The notes below the pieces were generated by a model, which made no database searches, was not told where the DNA came from, and saw nothing but the letters and a program-made list of their open reading frames with translations. Below, piece after piece: positions 53,766 through 63,019 of a DNA stretch of 64,000 nt (positions are counted from its first letter, which is position 1; each line of letters starts with the position of its first letter). Position numbers and translations under genes: made by a program. The DNA lies in assembly GCF_014217545.1 (NCBI RefSeq), contig NZ_CP043178.1:1860001-1924000 (forward strand). Reading direction: 5' to 3'. The stretch comes from Pseudarthrobacter sp. NBSH8 (GTDB lineage Bacteria > Actinomycetota > Actinomycetes > Actinomycetales > Micrococcaceae).

Positions 53766-54710
53766 ATGATCGATCCCATCATCCTTTTCTTCCTGCTCGG
53801 TGCCACGGCGGGCCTGCTGCGTTCGGAGCTGCGTCTGCCGGCTGCGATCTACGAGTTCGTCAGCATTGTGCTGTTGCTGGCCATCGGCCTCAAGGGCGGT
53901 ATCGAACTGGCCAGGCAGCCTTTCGGCAGCCTGCTGCCGCAAATGCTGGCCGTGGTGGCACTGGGGTTCTTCCTCTCACTGGCCGCCTTCCCCGTGCTGC
54001 GCTACCTGGGCCGTTTCAAACGCGCGGATGCCGCTTCCATCGCCGCCCACTACGGATCGGTGAGCGTAGGCACCTACGCGGTGGCCATCGCGTATCTTGG
54101 CAGCCGTCAGATCGCCTTCGAAGAACACATGCCGCTGCTCCTGGTACTCCTAGAAGTGCCGGCCATCATCGTGGGAGTTGTCCTCGCCCGGGGCCTCTCA
54201 CGCGAAACCCGGTGGAGGTCGGTCGCCCACGAAGTGTTCCTGGGCAAAAGCATTGTGCTGCTACTGGGCGGGCTGCTCATCGGCTGGGCAGCCGGGCCGG
54301 ACGGTTTATCGTCGATCGAGCCGCTGTTCTTCGATCTGTTCAAGGGGATCCTGGCCCTGTTCCTGCTGGAGATGGGGCTGATCACCGCGACCCAGATCGG
54401 AAGCCTGCGCCGGTACGGACCATTCCTGATGGCCTTTGGAATTGGCATGCCGCTTTTTTCCGCCCTGGTAGGGACCGGACTGGGCTGGGCCCTTGGACTA
54501 TCCATCGGCGGCACCGCGGTTCTTGCGACACTGGCGGCGAGTGCCTCATACATCGCGGTCCCGGCGGCCATGCGCATCTCCGTACCCGAGGCCAACCCCA
54601 CCCTGTCGCTGGCAGCCTCGCTGGGGATCACTTTCCCGTTCAATGTACTGTTTGGTATCCCGATCTACCATGCACTGGCCGTGTGGGCACACACATTCGC
54701 GAAAGGATAG
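53766..54710 (+). CDS. sbtA: SbtA-type sodium-dependent bicarbonate transporter
   Basis: 314 residues in ten or so spans in two repeats: 'AIYEFVSIVLLLAIGLKGG', 'AAHYGSVSVGTYAVAIAYL' and 'LLEVPAIIVGV', then the second repeat with 'LLEMGLITATQIG', 'SASYIAVPAAMRISVPEANP' and 'LGITFPFNVLFGIPIY'. SbtA imports HCO3- with Na+. The downstream PII-like gene confirms the assignment. In a heterotroph it may feed carboxylases. Confidence 0.9.
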   Translation: MIDPIILFFLLGATAGLLRSELRLPAAIYEFVSIVLLLAIGLKGGIELARQPFGSLLPQMLAVVALGFFLSLAAFPVLRYLGRFKRADAASIAAHYGSVSVGTYAVAIAYLGSRQIAFEEHMPLLLVLLEVPAIIVGVVLARGLSRETRWRSVAHEVFLGKSIVLLLGGLLIGWAAGPDGLSSIEPLFFDLFKGILALFLLEMGLITATQIGSLRRYGPFLMAFGIGMPLFSALVGTGLGWALGLSIGGTAVLATLAASASYIAVPAAMRISVPEANPTLSLAASLGITFPFNVLFGIPIYHALAVWAHTFAKG

Positions 54711-54715
54711 GGCAG

Positions 54716-55018
54716 ATGCAAAGCCATACGCGCAAGCTATTGACAGTCATCACCGAAGCAGCACTCGAGGCCACCCTCACCCGTGACATCGACAGGCTCA
54801 ATGCCCACGGATACACCATTACCGATGCCCGCGGAAAAGGCCACCGCGGCGTCCGGAGTGCGGGCTGGGACGCGAACAGCAACATCCGCATCGAGGTGGT
54901 GTGCGACGACCAGACAGCCGGCGCGATTGCCGACTACCTCCGGGAGCACTACTACCAGGACTACGCCATGATCCTGTTCGTGAGCGACATCGAAGTCCTG
55001 CGCCCGGAGAAATTCTAG
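54716..55018 (+). CDS. sbtB: SbtB-like PII-family regulator
   Basis: 100 residues from ATG 54716 with GGATAGGG upstream, 5 bases after sbtA. PII-like fold: 'TRKLLTVITEAALEATLTRD', T-loop 'GKGHRGVRSAGWDANSNI' and 'DYAMILFVSDIEVLR'. SbtB binds adenine nucleotides (cAMP, AMP, ADP, ATP) and closes SbtA. Coupled expression is expected. Confidence 0.88.
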   Translation: MQSHTRKLLTVITEAALEATLTRDIDRLNAHGYTITDARGKGHRGVRSAGWDANSNIRIEVVCDDQTAGAIADYLREHYYQDYAMILFVSDIEVLRPEKF

Positions 55019-55074
55019 ACCCCGACCGCACCGGGCCCGCACAGGATCCAGCGAAAGGCCTGAGCGCAGGGGCT

Positions 55075-55557
55075 TCAGCTGCGGGGACGCACCACCAGGA
55101 CCGGACAGACCGCATGCCGGACACACTGGTCACTTACGGAGCCGAGCAACATCCCGGCAAGCCCGCCACGACCCCGCGATCCGACAACCAGCATGCGGGC
55201 GTCCCGTGAGATATCGATGAGGCTCTTGGCCGTGCCGGAGTGAACTGCCCTGTAGCTAATGGCGACCCTGGGATATTGGTCCATGATCATGCGTGCATCC
55301 CGCACGAGTTCCCCATGCACCGCCGCAGCGTACTCATCAAAGGACGACACGTATCCGAACTTCCACCCGGGTGGCTGCGGGGCGGTAGCGATGGACCAGG
55401 CCCGCACGATGACGATGACAGCGGCTGCCCGCAGCTGATCAGCAAGTCCAAGCGCCGTGTCCAAGGCATAATCTGCGCAGTAAGATCCATCATGCCCGAC
55501 CACAATGCTGTTGCCTGGCGCCGGTTCCAACCCGTGACCCGGGCTTTCCCGGGTCAC
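55075..55557 (-). CDS. universal stress protein (UspA family)
   Basis: 160 residues from GTG 55557 (AAGGAG upstream). 'SIVVGHDGSYCADYALDTAL' is the first strand-helix unit and 'MLVVGSRGRGGLAGMLLGSV' the ATP-binding GxxGxxxxxxxxGS motif. The start overlaps the stop of the upstream Usp-like gene (GTGA). Cytosolic stress survival factor, mechanism unknown. Confidence 0.92.
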   Translation of the reverse strand: MTRESPGHGLEPAPGNSIVVGHDGSYCADYALDTALGLADQLRAAAVIVIVRAWSIATAPQPPGWKFGYVSSFDEYAAAVHGELVRDARMIMDQYPRVAISYRAVHSGTAKSLIDISRDARMLVVGSRGRGGLAGMLLGSVSDQCVRHAVCPVLVVRPRS

Positions 55558-56018
55558 CGATGGTTCTCCTTGCCGAGGGACGCAACTGCACCGGGGGTCG
55601 GCCACCGGACGGCACCACGGCCGCGGCACAGGCGATCCAATGCTGCGGCCACACGGCGGGCCTGCCCCGATGCAGAGCCGCCGCCCCGGTAGGTCATCAG
55701 GACAGTTTCAAACGTGACCCCGGTATCGCCCAAGACCCGGCGCCCAAGACGGTCCAACCGGAGTACCTCCTGCGTCCTGTGCGCACTGACGGACCGAACC
55801 AGGGCGGCGTCGGTCGTGAAGCCCAAACGGGGCCGGACAAGAGCGATCAGCAAGTGGGCCCCAACGGCGCGCGCCTGCGGGGCCGCAGCTAACAGAACAT
55901 CGGCACCGTCCGACTCAGCGGCGATGACGATGAGATAGACCGGCACCGCGGAACCAGCTACGCCGGCGGGAACACCGCCCGGAGGCCTGGGCCCGGAACG
56001 AGCCTCTCGATTATTCAA
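55554..56018 (-). CDS. Usp-like protein lacking the ATP motif
   Basis: 154 residues from TTG 56018, chosen because AGGAG lies exactly 7 bases upstream; longer in-frame ATG starts have no RBS. 'PVYLIVIAAESDGADVLLAA' and 'GVTFETVLMTYRGGGSASGQ' suggest a Usp fold without the glycine loop. Coupled to the UspA gene. Function unknown. Confidence 0.65.
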   Translation of the reverse strand: MNNREARSGPRPPGGVPAGVAGSAVPVYLIVIAAESDGADVLLAAAPQARAVGAHLLIALVRPRLGFTTDAALVRSVSAHRTQEVLRLDRLGRRVLGDTGVTFETVLMTYRGGGSASGQARRVAAALDRLCRGRGAVRWPTPGAVASLGKENHR

Positions 56019-56137
56019 GAGCGGGCTCCTTCCAAACCGCCGCCCGGCCGTGCCGCAGACACTCCAGCCAGCCAACCCCATCACCCCGTGCGGTAGCGTA
56101 TGATTCAACCAATGAAATTAGATTAGCGAATTTCAGT

Positions 56138-56485
56138 TCAGGTGTCTATGATGCGGGAGGTGGGTTCAGGGACGAGGACCGCGAGGAGCTCGTCCAGTTC
56201 GTGACCGGCATCAACGGGATGGCGGAAGGGGCGGCCGGTGGCGACGGTGTAGCTGTTGCGCCGCCCGGTACGCGTCCTGGTGATATAGCCGGCCTCGACA
56301 AGTTCAGCTGCGATCTTCTGCGCCGCGCGCTCCGTCACACCCACCCGGGCGGCGACGTCGCGCATGCGGATCTGCGGGTCACGGGCGATGGTAAGAAGGA
56401 CGTGGGCGTGGTTGGTGAGGAACGTCCACCGCGTCTCGCCGGCGGGCACGGCGGGTGTCCCTGAGTCAAAATCATTGGTTGCCAT
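56138..56485 (-). CDS. winged helix-turn-helix regulator (MarR/ArsR-like)
   Basis: 115 residues from ATG 56485. 'WTFLTNHAHVLLTIARDPQI', 'MRDVAARVGVTERAAQKIAA' and 'GYITRTRTGRRNSYTVA' are helices 1-5 and the wing. No RBS precedes the ATG, while TATTGT lies about 9 bases before it, so a leaderless transcript is likely. Divergent from terC. Confidence 0.82.
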   Translation of the reverse strand: MATNDFDSGTPAVPAGETRWTFLTNHAHVLLTIARDPQIRMRDVAARVGVTERAAQKIAAELVEAGYITRTRTGRRNSYTVATGRPFRHPVDAGHELDELLAVLVPEPTSRIIDT

Positions 56486-57571
56486 TTCAAGGACAATAGT
56501 CGATCGGGCCCGCAGACGCCCGGTCGGCGGCAGGGAGCGCAGGGAAAGCAATCAGTCAGTTTCAGATGATGACAAGAAAGGCCACCAATGCTCGAAGTCA
56601 GTGCACTTCGCTGGATGCTCACCATCGGACTTATTCTCGGGCTGCTCGCCCTGGACCTTGGACTGGCTGCCGCTCGGCCGCACGCTGTCAAGTTCCTCGA
56701 GGCCGTAATTTCATCCGTGCTGTAAATTGCCGTGGCCGTTGCGTTCGGACTGGTCTTCGCAATACAGGTGGGCTGGGACTACGGCGCGGAATACTTCGCC
56801 GGCTACATCGTCGAAAAAAGCCTCTCCATCGATAACCTCTTCGTCTTCGTGATCATCATGTCGACCTTCGCCGTGCCCGAGAAGTACCAGCAGAAGGTCC
56901 TGATCTTCGGAATAGCAATGGCCCTGGTCCTGCGGGCGACCTTCATCGCCCTGGGCGCAGCACTGCTCCAGCTGTTCTCCTTCATGTTCCTGATCTTCGG
57001 CCTGGTCCTGATTGTGACGGCTGTGCAGCTTTACCGGCACCGCAACGCCGACCCGGATGTCCATGACAACGTGCTGGTCCGTGTGGCCCGCCGCGCGCTC
57101 ACCGTCACAAAGGACTACGAGGGTGGCAGGATGTTCACGCGCAGCGCCGGACGCCGGGCAGTGACGCCCCTGTTCATTGTGCTGCTCGCAATCGGCAGCA
57201 CAGACCTGCTGTTCGCGCTCGACTCAATCCCGGCCATTTTCGGCATCACCGCCGAACCCTACAATGTCTTCACCGCGAACGCCTTCGCCCTGCTCGGGCT
57301 GCGGGCACTGTTCTTCCTCGTCAAGGGGCTCCTGGACCGCCTGGTCTACCTCTCCACCGGCCTGGCGCTCATCCTGGCATTCATCGGCGTGAAACTCGTC
57401 CTGCACTGGGGCCATGGCCTCGACGGCCGGGTACCGGAAATCAGCACCAACACCAGCCTCATCGTCATCGCAGCCGCCCTGACAGTGACCACCATCGCAA
57501 GCCTGATCAAAGTCCACAGAGACCCCACAGCCCGTGCCCACGCAGGATCTCTCACAGCGGAGGATACTTCC

Positions 57572-57576
57572 GACTC
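57572..57576. repeat. Tn3 target-site duplication, left copy
   Basis: GACTC directly before the left terminal repeat; matched by GACTC at 63030-63034 directly after the right terminal repeat. Five base pairs is the Tn3-family duplication length. Confidence 0.92.
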
Positions 57577-57624
57577 GGGGCCTGAGCAACATTGGAACGG
57601 TCAGTGGCGGCAGCGAGGGTTAGT
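57577..57624. repeat. Tn3 left terminal inverted repeat
   Basis: Begins GGGG and contains GGAACGGTCAGTGGCGG, the part shared without change with the right end. Inner boundary is approximate. Confidence 0.88.
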
Positions 57625-57635
57625 GGCCCGCTTGG

Positions 57636-57750
57636 CGATCAGGCTGAGGACTTCGACCGTCTCCGCTCGATGGTGACGAATATCCTGGGAACAGACGTCG
57701 GGGTGCACGATCCACGATGGCTCTCGCGCTTCGGCAGCTACGAATGCGTT
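57636..57750 (+). pseudogene. flavin monooxygenase fragment inside the transposon
   Basis: Reads 'EDFDRLRSMVTNILGTDVGV' then 'HDPRWLSRFGSYE', resembling the segment before the second FAD motif of class A aromatic hydroxylases (PHBH-like, rifampin monooxygenase-like), where 'SRFG' or 'SRFT' precedes the Arg-x-A helix. Nothing else of the gene remains; the IS3 copy begins about 50 bases later. Identification is tentative. Confidence 0.4.
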
Positions 57751-57787
57751 GCCTCCCATGGTTGGGCCCCCGTTAGCAGTCCAGCGT

Positions 57788-58632
57788 CTATGCGATAGCT
57801 AATGTGGTTTTTTCGGTCCACGTTTCCCAGTAGCGTTTCGGCGTCATGCCGTTCAGGGATCCGTGGGGCCGTTCATGATTGTAGATAGCTTTCCATTCGT
57901 CGGCCAAATACTTCGCTTCGGCCATGGTGTCCATGATTTCTCCGGAGAGTTGTTCCTTCTGAATTGGGCGTTGAAGGATTCGATGAAGCCGTTCTGCCAG
58001 GGTGATCCCGGGTCGATGAATGCGGTGTCGACCCCGGCGGTGTTGCACCAGTCGATCAGGGCGGCCGCGGTGAATTCGGGCCCGTTGTCGCACCGGATGT
58101 AGGTCGGGGCGGTGCCGGTTTCGGCGATGATGTTCTCCAGTACCGCGACGACGTCGGTGGCTTTGAATGACCGCCGCGGGATGATGGCCAGCGCGGTGCG
58201 GGTGTATTCGTCGATGACGTTGAAGAACCGGATGTGCCGGCCGCAGGAGGTCACGTCGGACTGGAAGTCGAAGCTGACCACGTGCATCGGGTACTCGGCC
58301 GTGAGCCGTTTCTGCTCCCCGGCGCCGGGCCCGGTGCGGCGCTTCTTCCGCGCCCTGGGTTTACAGGTCAGCCCTTCGTCGCGCCAGAGCCGTTGCACCC
58401 GCTTCCTGTTCAGCGCCACGCCGTCCCAGTCCGGCTGGGCCAGCAGGTGCCAGCGGGCCTTCCGCCAGCCCCAAGCGGGGTGCTTCCCGGCGACGGCGCG
58501 CAGGGCTGCCCGGAGCTGGGCTTCCTCGAAGCCCATGTCGGGTTTCTTCTTGCGGAACGCGGACCGGTTCTGGCCCAGGAGCGCGCAGGCGAAGCGTTCG
58601 GATGCCCCGAACTTCTCCACCGCCATGCGCAC
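57788..58632 (-). pseudogene. IS3 transposase orfB, disabled by a 1-nt deletion
   Basis: The DDE domain is readable: 'VVSFDFQSDVT', 'YIRCDNGPEFTAAAL', 'GSPWQNGFIESFNAQFR'. At about 57953 one A is missing (AGAAGGAAC for the expected AGAAAGGAAC) and the frame turns to nonsense. One frame over, the normal ending continues: 'QLSGEIMDTMAEAKYLADEW', 'IYNHERPHGSLNGMTPKRYW'. The stop lies outside the IS end. Confidence 0.88.
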
Positions 58633-58983
58633 GGCACGGCGGCGGGGTTCGGGGCTCAGAATTTTCCCTTGGCCACCTCATTGAGGATGTCGATGGCCAG
58701 TTCCTTCTCTGCCAGGAGGCGCTTGAGTCGGGCGTTCTCCTTCTCCAGCTCCTTGGTCCGTTTGGACGCCTCGGCGTTCTTTTCGGAGCCGTACTGGTTC
58801 AGCCAGCGGTACCAGGTCGCCTCGGTGACCTGGAGCTCCTTGATGACTTCGACCATCGGGCGCCCGTCATTGAGCATTTTCTGGCCCTGCCGGACTTTGG
58901 CGATGACCTGATCGGGGGTGTGTCTGCGTGCCATGATTCGTGAATTTCCTCCTGTGTCCATTCTCGGACACGAAACTCACACA
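57803..58983. mobile_element. IS3-family element, probably IS407 group
   Basis: Imperfect inverted ends: TGTGGTTTTTTCGGTCC on the left and, read inward from the right, TGTGTGAGTTTCGTGTCC. orfA and orfB lie inside on the minus strand. No matching target duplication was found (flanks CTAA and GACA), which suggests a deletion next to the element after insertion. Confidence 0.65.
58656..58934 (-). CDS. IS3 transposase orfA
   Basis: 92 residues from ATG 58934. 'TPDQVIAKVRQGQKMLNDG' and 'ELQVTEATWYRWLNQYG' are the helix-turn-helix, and 'KELEKENARLKRLLAEKELA' the leucine-zipper tail. Normally fused to orfB by programmed frameshifting; here orfB is broken, so it is likely inert or a regulator only. 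Confidence 0.88.
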   Translation of the reverse strand: MARRHTPDQVIAKVRQGQKMLNDGRPMVEVIKELQVTEATWYRWLNQYGSEKNAEASKRTKELEKENARLKRLLAEKELAIDILNEVAKGKF

Positions 58984-59078
58984 GACACTGGACTTCTACC
59001 TGGGGACCCAACCAGTCGCCTTGTCGGACGGGTCGGGGGAAAGTTGCGGTCCAGTACCACACGTCCCGGTTCCGGCTT

Positions 59079-59813
59079 GTGCCCTCGTTGGCGAAGGCTT
59101 TGAGTGTTCCGACATTGCCGGCTCGCCGGCCGGGGTCGGTTTGGGTCGAGTTGCCGCGCCCGGTCGCAGCCGATGCCGCGCCGGCGGGGCATGTGCGCAT
59201 CGGGTATGCCCGTGCCTCGACCGTGCGGCAGTCGCTGGACGCCCAGCTCGACTCGCTCAAGCGGGCCGGGGTTGCCCGGGTGTTTTCGGAGAAGATCTCG
59301 ACCAGGGCGACGAAGCGGCCCGAGCTCGAGCGTGCGGTGGCCCTGGCTGGGGAAATGCGGGTTTCCGGTGTGGCAGCCACCATCGTGGTACACGAGCACA
59401 AGCGGCTCGGCCGCGGCCTGGAACTGGCGATGCTCGCCGAGCGGTTGAAGGCGTCCGGTATCGGCTTGGAGTTCCTCTCCGGGGAGTTGCAGGGCCTGCA
59501 CGACCCGTCGGGGGTCGTGTTCACGGTGCTTGCGGCGTTGTCGGGAATGGAACGTGAGTACATTCGTACCCGCACCTTGGAGGGGCACGAGTCTGCCCGG
59601 GCGCGGGGCAAGACGATTGGCGGGGCATCGGTGACCGACGAGGCGATGCTCGCCCTCGCGTTGTACTTGCGCGAGCAGCAGCATAGTCTGCGCGATATCG
59701 CAGGCCGGCTGGTCATTGCAACGGGCAGGAGGAAGGGTGGGCACCCATCGCCGGCGACGGTGCTGCGTATGTTCCGTGAGCACGGCGAGAAGGCCGTGCC
59801 ATCGGAGGAATGA
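59079..59813 (+). CDS. tnpR: Tn3 resolvase
   Basis: 244 residues from GTG 59079, with an unusual 38-residue extension before the catalytic domain; GTG 59193 would start at 'VRIGYARASTVRQSLDAQLD', which holds the catalytic Ser. 'VVHEHKRLGRGLELAMLAER', 'GMEREYIRTRTLEG' and a C-terminal helix-turn-helix follow. It resolves the cointegrate formed by TnpA. The res site should lie between the IS3 end and this gene. Confidence 0.87.
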   Translation: MPSLAKALSVPTLPARRPGSVWVELPRPVAADAAPAGHVRIGYARASTVRQSLDAQLDSLKRAGVARVFSEKISTRATKRPELERAVALAGEMRVSGVAATIVVHEHKRLGRGLELAMLAERLKASGIGLEFLSGELQGLHDPSGVVFTVLAALSGMEREYIRTRTLEGHESARARGKTIGGASVTDEAMLALALYLREQQHSLRDIAGRLVIATGRRKGGHPSPATVLRMFREHGEKAVPSEE

Positions 59814-59827
59814 GCCACCACGCCCGC

Positions 59828-62800
59828 TCATTCGTCGTCTTCGTCGGTGGCGTCCGGGTCCCGCAGTTCGCGGATGGTTCCTGGTTCCATGTCGGGCAGA
59901 ACAAAGCTGTAGGTTCCATGCACGCTCAAATGGGTTCGGACGAACGGGGACAATCGGGCCATGTCCTCCTCACGTACGGGGTAGCCCTGGGCTTTGAGTT
60001 GTCGCACGGCGGCGTCGAGATAGACGCTCGTCCACAGCACGACGCAATTCAGGACCAGGCCCAGGGCCCCGAGCTGGTTCTCCAGACCGCGTTCGTACCG
60101 GTGGTACAGCTCGCCTTTGCGTCCGTGGCAGATCCTGCGGGCCAGATCGTGGCGGCCTTCCTGGAGGTTGCGCACGCCTTTGATGTCGCGGCGGTAAGAC
60201 TCGTCGACGTCGATATAGGCCAGGATGTGCAGGGATTTGAAGATCCGGCCATAGGAGGCGATCGCCTCACCCAGGGCGGTAGGATGCCCGTCTCGCTGAA
60301 GCATCGTCACCACGTCGTAGGCGCGCACGGTGCCGGTATAGATCGAGGCGACCACGCGCAGGATGTCGTCCCAGTTCCGACGGACCTTCTCCAGATCGAT
60401 GCGGCCCCTCGCGAAGGTGTTCAGCGGGCCGTAGTCGGCCTCGGGACGGATGCGCCAGCCTTTCTGGTCGGGCAGGTCAGCCAGAGCCGGCCGGTAGGAG
60501 ATACCGAGCAGTTCGAGCAACCCGAACACCAGATCCGAGTAGGACCCGGTATCGGAAACGACGATCTCGGGCAGACTGCCGCCGTCCATACCGAAGATGA
60601 CATCGACCATGTGCAGGGAGTCCCGCACGGTCCCCGCCACGATTTTCGCGCCGCGGCCCATGCCCCGCTCGCTCATCGCATTCAGCCACGTCATGCCACG
60701 TTTGGGACCGAAGTACTTACGGTTGGGGCGGGCGAACACGGCCGGCACCGGGACCACGAAACGCATCCCGTCGACCGCGGCGACCATGCCGCCACCCCAC
60801 GCCTGGGCAAGCTCAAGACCGGCCTGCCGGGCGAGCAGCGGGACGTTCGCGGCCGCAAGAGTTTCAGGGCGCACGTAGTTCTGGAACACGTGCGATAGGC
60901 GCGAGCGTTCCAGTGCCGGCACGCCTTTCTTCGCGATCGGCCGGTACCCGACGTTCATCGAGTGGGCTGCCAGGCACGCGGCCAGCGACGTCGGTAAGTC
61001 CTCCAGCCGGGACCGTCCCCCGGAGACGGCCGTGAAGGCCGCGGGCAGCTCAGGGACCCACGTCATGACCTCCAGAATGGCTTCCGGAAGATCGATGCGC
61101 GGAAGCATCGCCGTGCTTCTGGTACGCAGGTCAACCAGCGACGGCGGTTCCTCGAGCGCCTTCAGGCCGGTCAGGTGGATCTTCCCGTCATCGTCGATAC
61201 GGACCTCGCTGTTGACGATGAGGCGGCCGCCGACCTCCCGGTAAGCTTCCTCCAGCGCCTGGGCGTGCCCGGCCAGGAGCACGTCCGGGTCCTCGGGCAG
61301 ACTCAAGGTGGTCAGCACATCGGCACGGATCGCCGCCCACCGGGCACCCTCGAGCAGCTGCGCCTGCGGGTTGCGCCACTTCGTCGAGGCCTCGGCGTAG
61401 ATCTCGCGGCGCTTCAAGTGCCGCCAGAACTGCTCCAACACGCAAAAAGCGTAGGCATGGCGGTTCACCGCACCGTCCTCGTGGGCCCCGAATACCAGGT
61501 GCCGCCACGGCCCGTTCACTACCTCGGCGTTGATCAACCGTCCGGGGATCAATGGTGCAGGCAGGCGGCCCCTGTACGCCAACACTTCGGGCAGGGCCTG
61601 CATCGCGTCCAACACGGGCGTACCCTCAGCATTCGCCGCGAACTCGATCGTCTGCGGCAGCATCTTCACAAACCCCGAAATGCTGGCGTACCGCCCCGTC
61701 AACTCCGCCCGCCAGTCATCGGGGTCCGGGCCGTTGACCGGCGGAACATCCTCACCCACCACGACAAGGGCCGCGCGCAGTTCGGCCCGGGAAACAACCG
61801 ATTCGATGGCCTCCCACACCTTCGACACCCGCGGCGGCTCCGATTCCGAGACGGCCCACTGATCGGATTCAAACAACGCCTGCACTGCTACCGCCAAACG
61901 GGCTGAAGCCCTCGCCAGGCGCGGGTGCTTACGGACCTTCGCCCTGTCCGAAGCACTATGAGCCTTGTTCAACAGCTCGGCTGTCATCAACAAATCCAGC
62001 AGCTCCAGGGCGTTATCGACCGACGCGCCCTCCAGATGCCGGACCGTGGCCAACAATGTCGCCAGCCGACGCCCCGGCGGGTGCCTGCGGATCAGCGAGG
62101 CATCCGCGCTCATCCCGTACCTGGCAAGCCCTCCCAGACGACGCGGCGGCACCAGCTTCTCAGCGTCGATGTCCGCCAGTCCCAGTCCCATGATCTCGGA
62201 CACCTGATCCAAAGCCTTGATGATCACCAGCCCGCTCCCGCGCGGCGGCGGACCCTTACGCCAACGCTCCAGATCCGAAACCCGCGCTCCCGGCCTGACC
62301 TCCAGCAGCCGGTCCAGGGCAAGCCGCTGACCGGGCGTGAGCAGGAGTTCGAGCTCGTTCCACAGCCGCTGGTTCGTGTCCTCGCGGACCTTCGCAACCA
62401 GCCGCGTCAGCGTCGTCACCCCGGGCAGCAGCACCTTGCGTTCCCTCAGCCACGACACACCGTCGTGGAAGATCGCCTTCGGCCCGTCCCCGGACGTCCA
62501 CGACCGGGCCGCGATCCACTCAACGAACTGTTCCTCGACGTCCGCGAAGTCCTTCCACCCGAACGCCTGCCGGATCTCCCACTGGTGCTCGAACCGGGTT
62601 TTCTCCCGCTCTACATACCTTTTAAGGCACGACGGATCGGCCACGCCAACCTGCCCGGCAACGAAATCGACGACAGCGGTTGGAACATCCAGGGGATCTT
62701 CCAGGAAAGCACCCAAATGACGAACAGTCGCAAGCTGGAGTCCAAACCCGAGCCTCATATGCTCGCCTCGACGCCGTCCTATCAGCACCAGGTCCGCGTC

Positions 62801-62899
62801 GTCGAGGAAGAACACCCGATCCAGATCCGCCTGCGCCACCGTCGCAGCGTACCGACCATAGGCCCCAGCTTCAGCATCACTCAGAAACTCCACCGGCAT
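59828..62899 (-). CDS. tnpA: Tn3-family transposase
   Basis: 1023 residues from ATG 62899 ('MPVEFLSDAEAGAYGRY'), the usual N-terminus; a GTG at 62929 adds ten residues. The catalytic part is intact: 'IVVSDTGSYSDLVFGL' (Asp), 'GWRIRPEADYGPLN' and 'HRYERGLENQLGALGLVLN' (Glu), plus 'LNCVVLWTSVYLDAA'. Full length and undamaged, so the transposon may still be mobile if tnpR and res work. Confidence 0.95.
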   Translation of the reverse strand: MPVEFLSDAEAGAYGRYAATVAQADLDRVFFLDDADLVLIGRRRGEHMRLGFGLQLATVRHLGAFLEDPLDVPTAVVDFVAGQVGVADPSCLKRYVEREKTRFEHQWEIRQAFGWKDFADVEEQFVEWIAARSWTSGDGPKAIFHDGVSWLRERKVLLPGVTTLTRLVAKVREDTNQRLWNELELLLTPGQRLALDRLLEVRPGARVSDLERWRKGPPPRGSGLVIIKALDQVSEIMGLGLADIDAEKLVPPRRLGGLARYGMSADASLIRRHPPGRRLATLLATVRHLEGASVDNALELLDLLMTAELLNKAHSASDRAKVRKHPRLARASARLAVAVQALFESDQWAVSESEPPRVSKVWEAIESVVSRAELRAALVVVGEDVPPVNGPDPDDWRAELTGRYASISGFVKMLPQTIEFAANAEGTPVLDAMQALPEVLAYRGRLPAPLIPGRLINAEVVNGPWRHLVFGAHEDGAVNRHAYAFCVLEQFWRHLKRREIYAEASTKWRNPQAQLLEGARWAAIRADVLTTLSLPEDPDVLLAGHAQALEEAYREVGGRLIVNSEVRIDDDGKIHLTGLKALEEPPSLVDLRTRSTAMLPRIDLPEAILEVMTWVPELPAAFTAVSGGRSRLEDLPTSLAACLAAHSMNVGYRPIAKKGVPALERSRLSHVFQNYVRPETLAAANVPLLARQAGLELAQAWGGGMVAAVDGMRFVVPVPAVFARPNRKYFGPKRGMTWLNAMSERGMGRGAKIVAGTVRDSLHMVDVIFGMDGGSLPEIVVSDTGSYSDLVFGLLELLGISYRPALADLPDQKGWRIRPEADYGPLNTFARGRIDLEKVRRNWDDILRVVASIYTGTVRAYDVVTMLQRDGHPTALGEAIASYGRIFKSLHILAYIDVDESYRRDIKGVRNLQEGRHDLARRICHGRKGELYHRYERGLENQLGALGLVLNCVVLWTSVYLDAAVRQLKAQGYPVREEDMARLSPFVRTHLSVHGTYSFVLPDMEPGTIRELRDPDATDEDDE

Positions 62900-62946
62900 G
62901 AAGTGAGGGTATCCCACGACACCGTCCACAACCCCGAAAAACCCAC

Positions 62947-63019
62947 CAACATTGGCACGGTCAGTGGCGCCAAGCAGGCGACTAAACCCTCACTACCGCC
63001 ACTGACCGTTCCGATGTTG
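62947..63019. repeat. inverted repeat at the Tn3 right end
   Basis: CAACATTGGCACGGTCAGTG plus GCG (62947-62969) is the inverse of the terminal-repeat core at 62997-63019 with two mismatches. The right end therefore contains a second, oppositely oriented TIR-like core 27 bases inside. Confidence 0.85.

Larger units (their letters stand above)
56588..57676 (+). pseudogene. terC-family membrane protein gene with in-frame stop and Tn3 insertion
   Basis: ATG 56588 (AAAGG 6 bases upstream) reads 'MLEVSALRWMLTIGLILGLL' and continues to a TAA at 56723-56725 where the family has 'VLYIAVAVAFG', so a Tyr codon has become a stop. The same frame then encodes the complete TerC core: 'EKSLSIDNLFVFVIIMSTF', 'TPLFIVLLAIGSTDLLFALD' and 'ALRALFF'-like 'GLRALFFLVKG'. 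A Tn3 insertion at 57577 removes only the last few codons, which reappear at 63030-63044. A GTG at 56732 could start a shorter protein lacking the first span. Confidence 0.88.
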
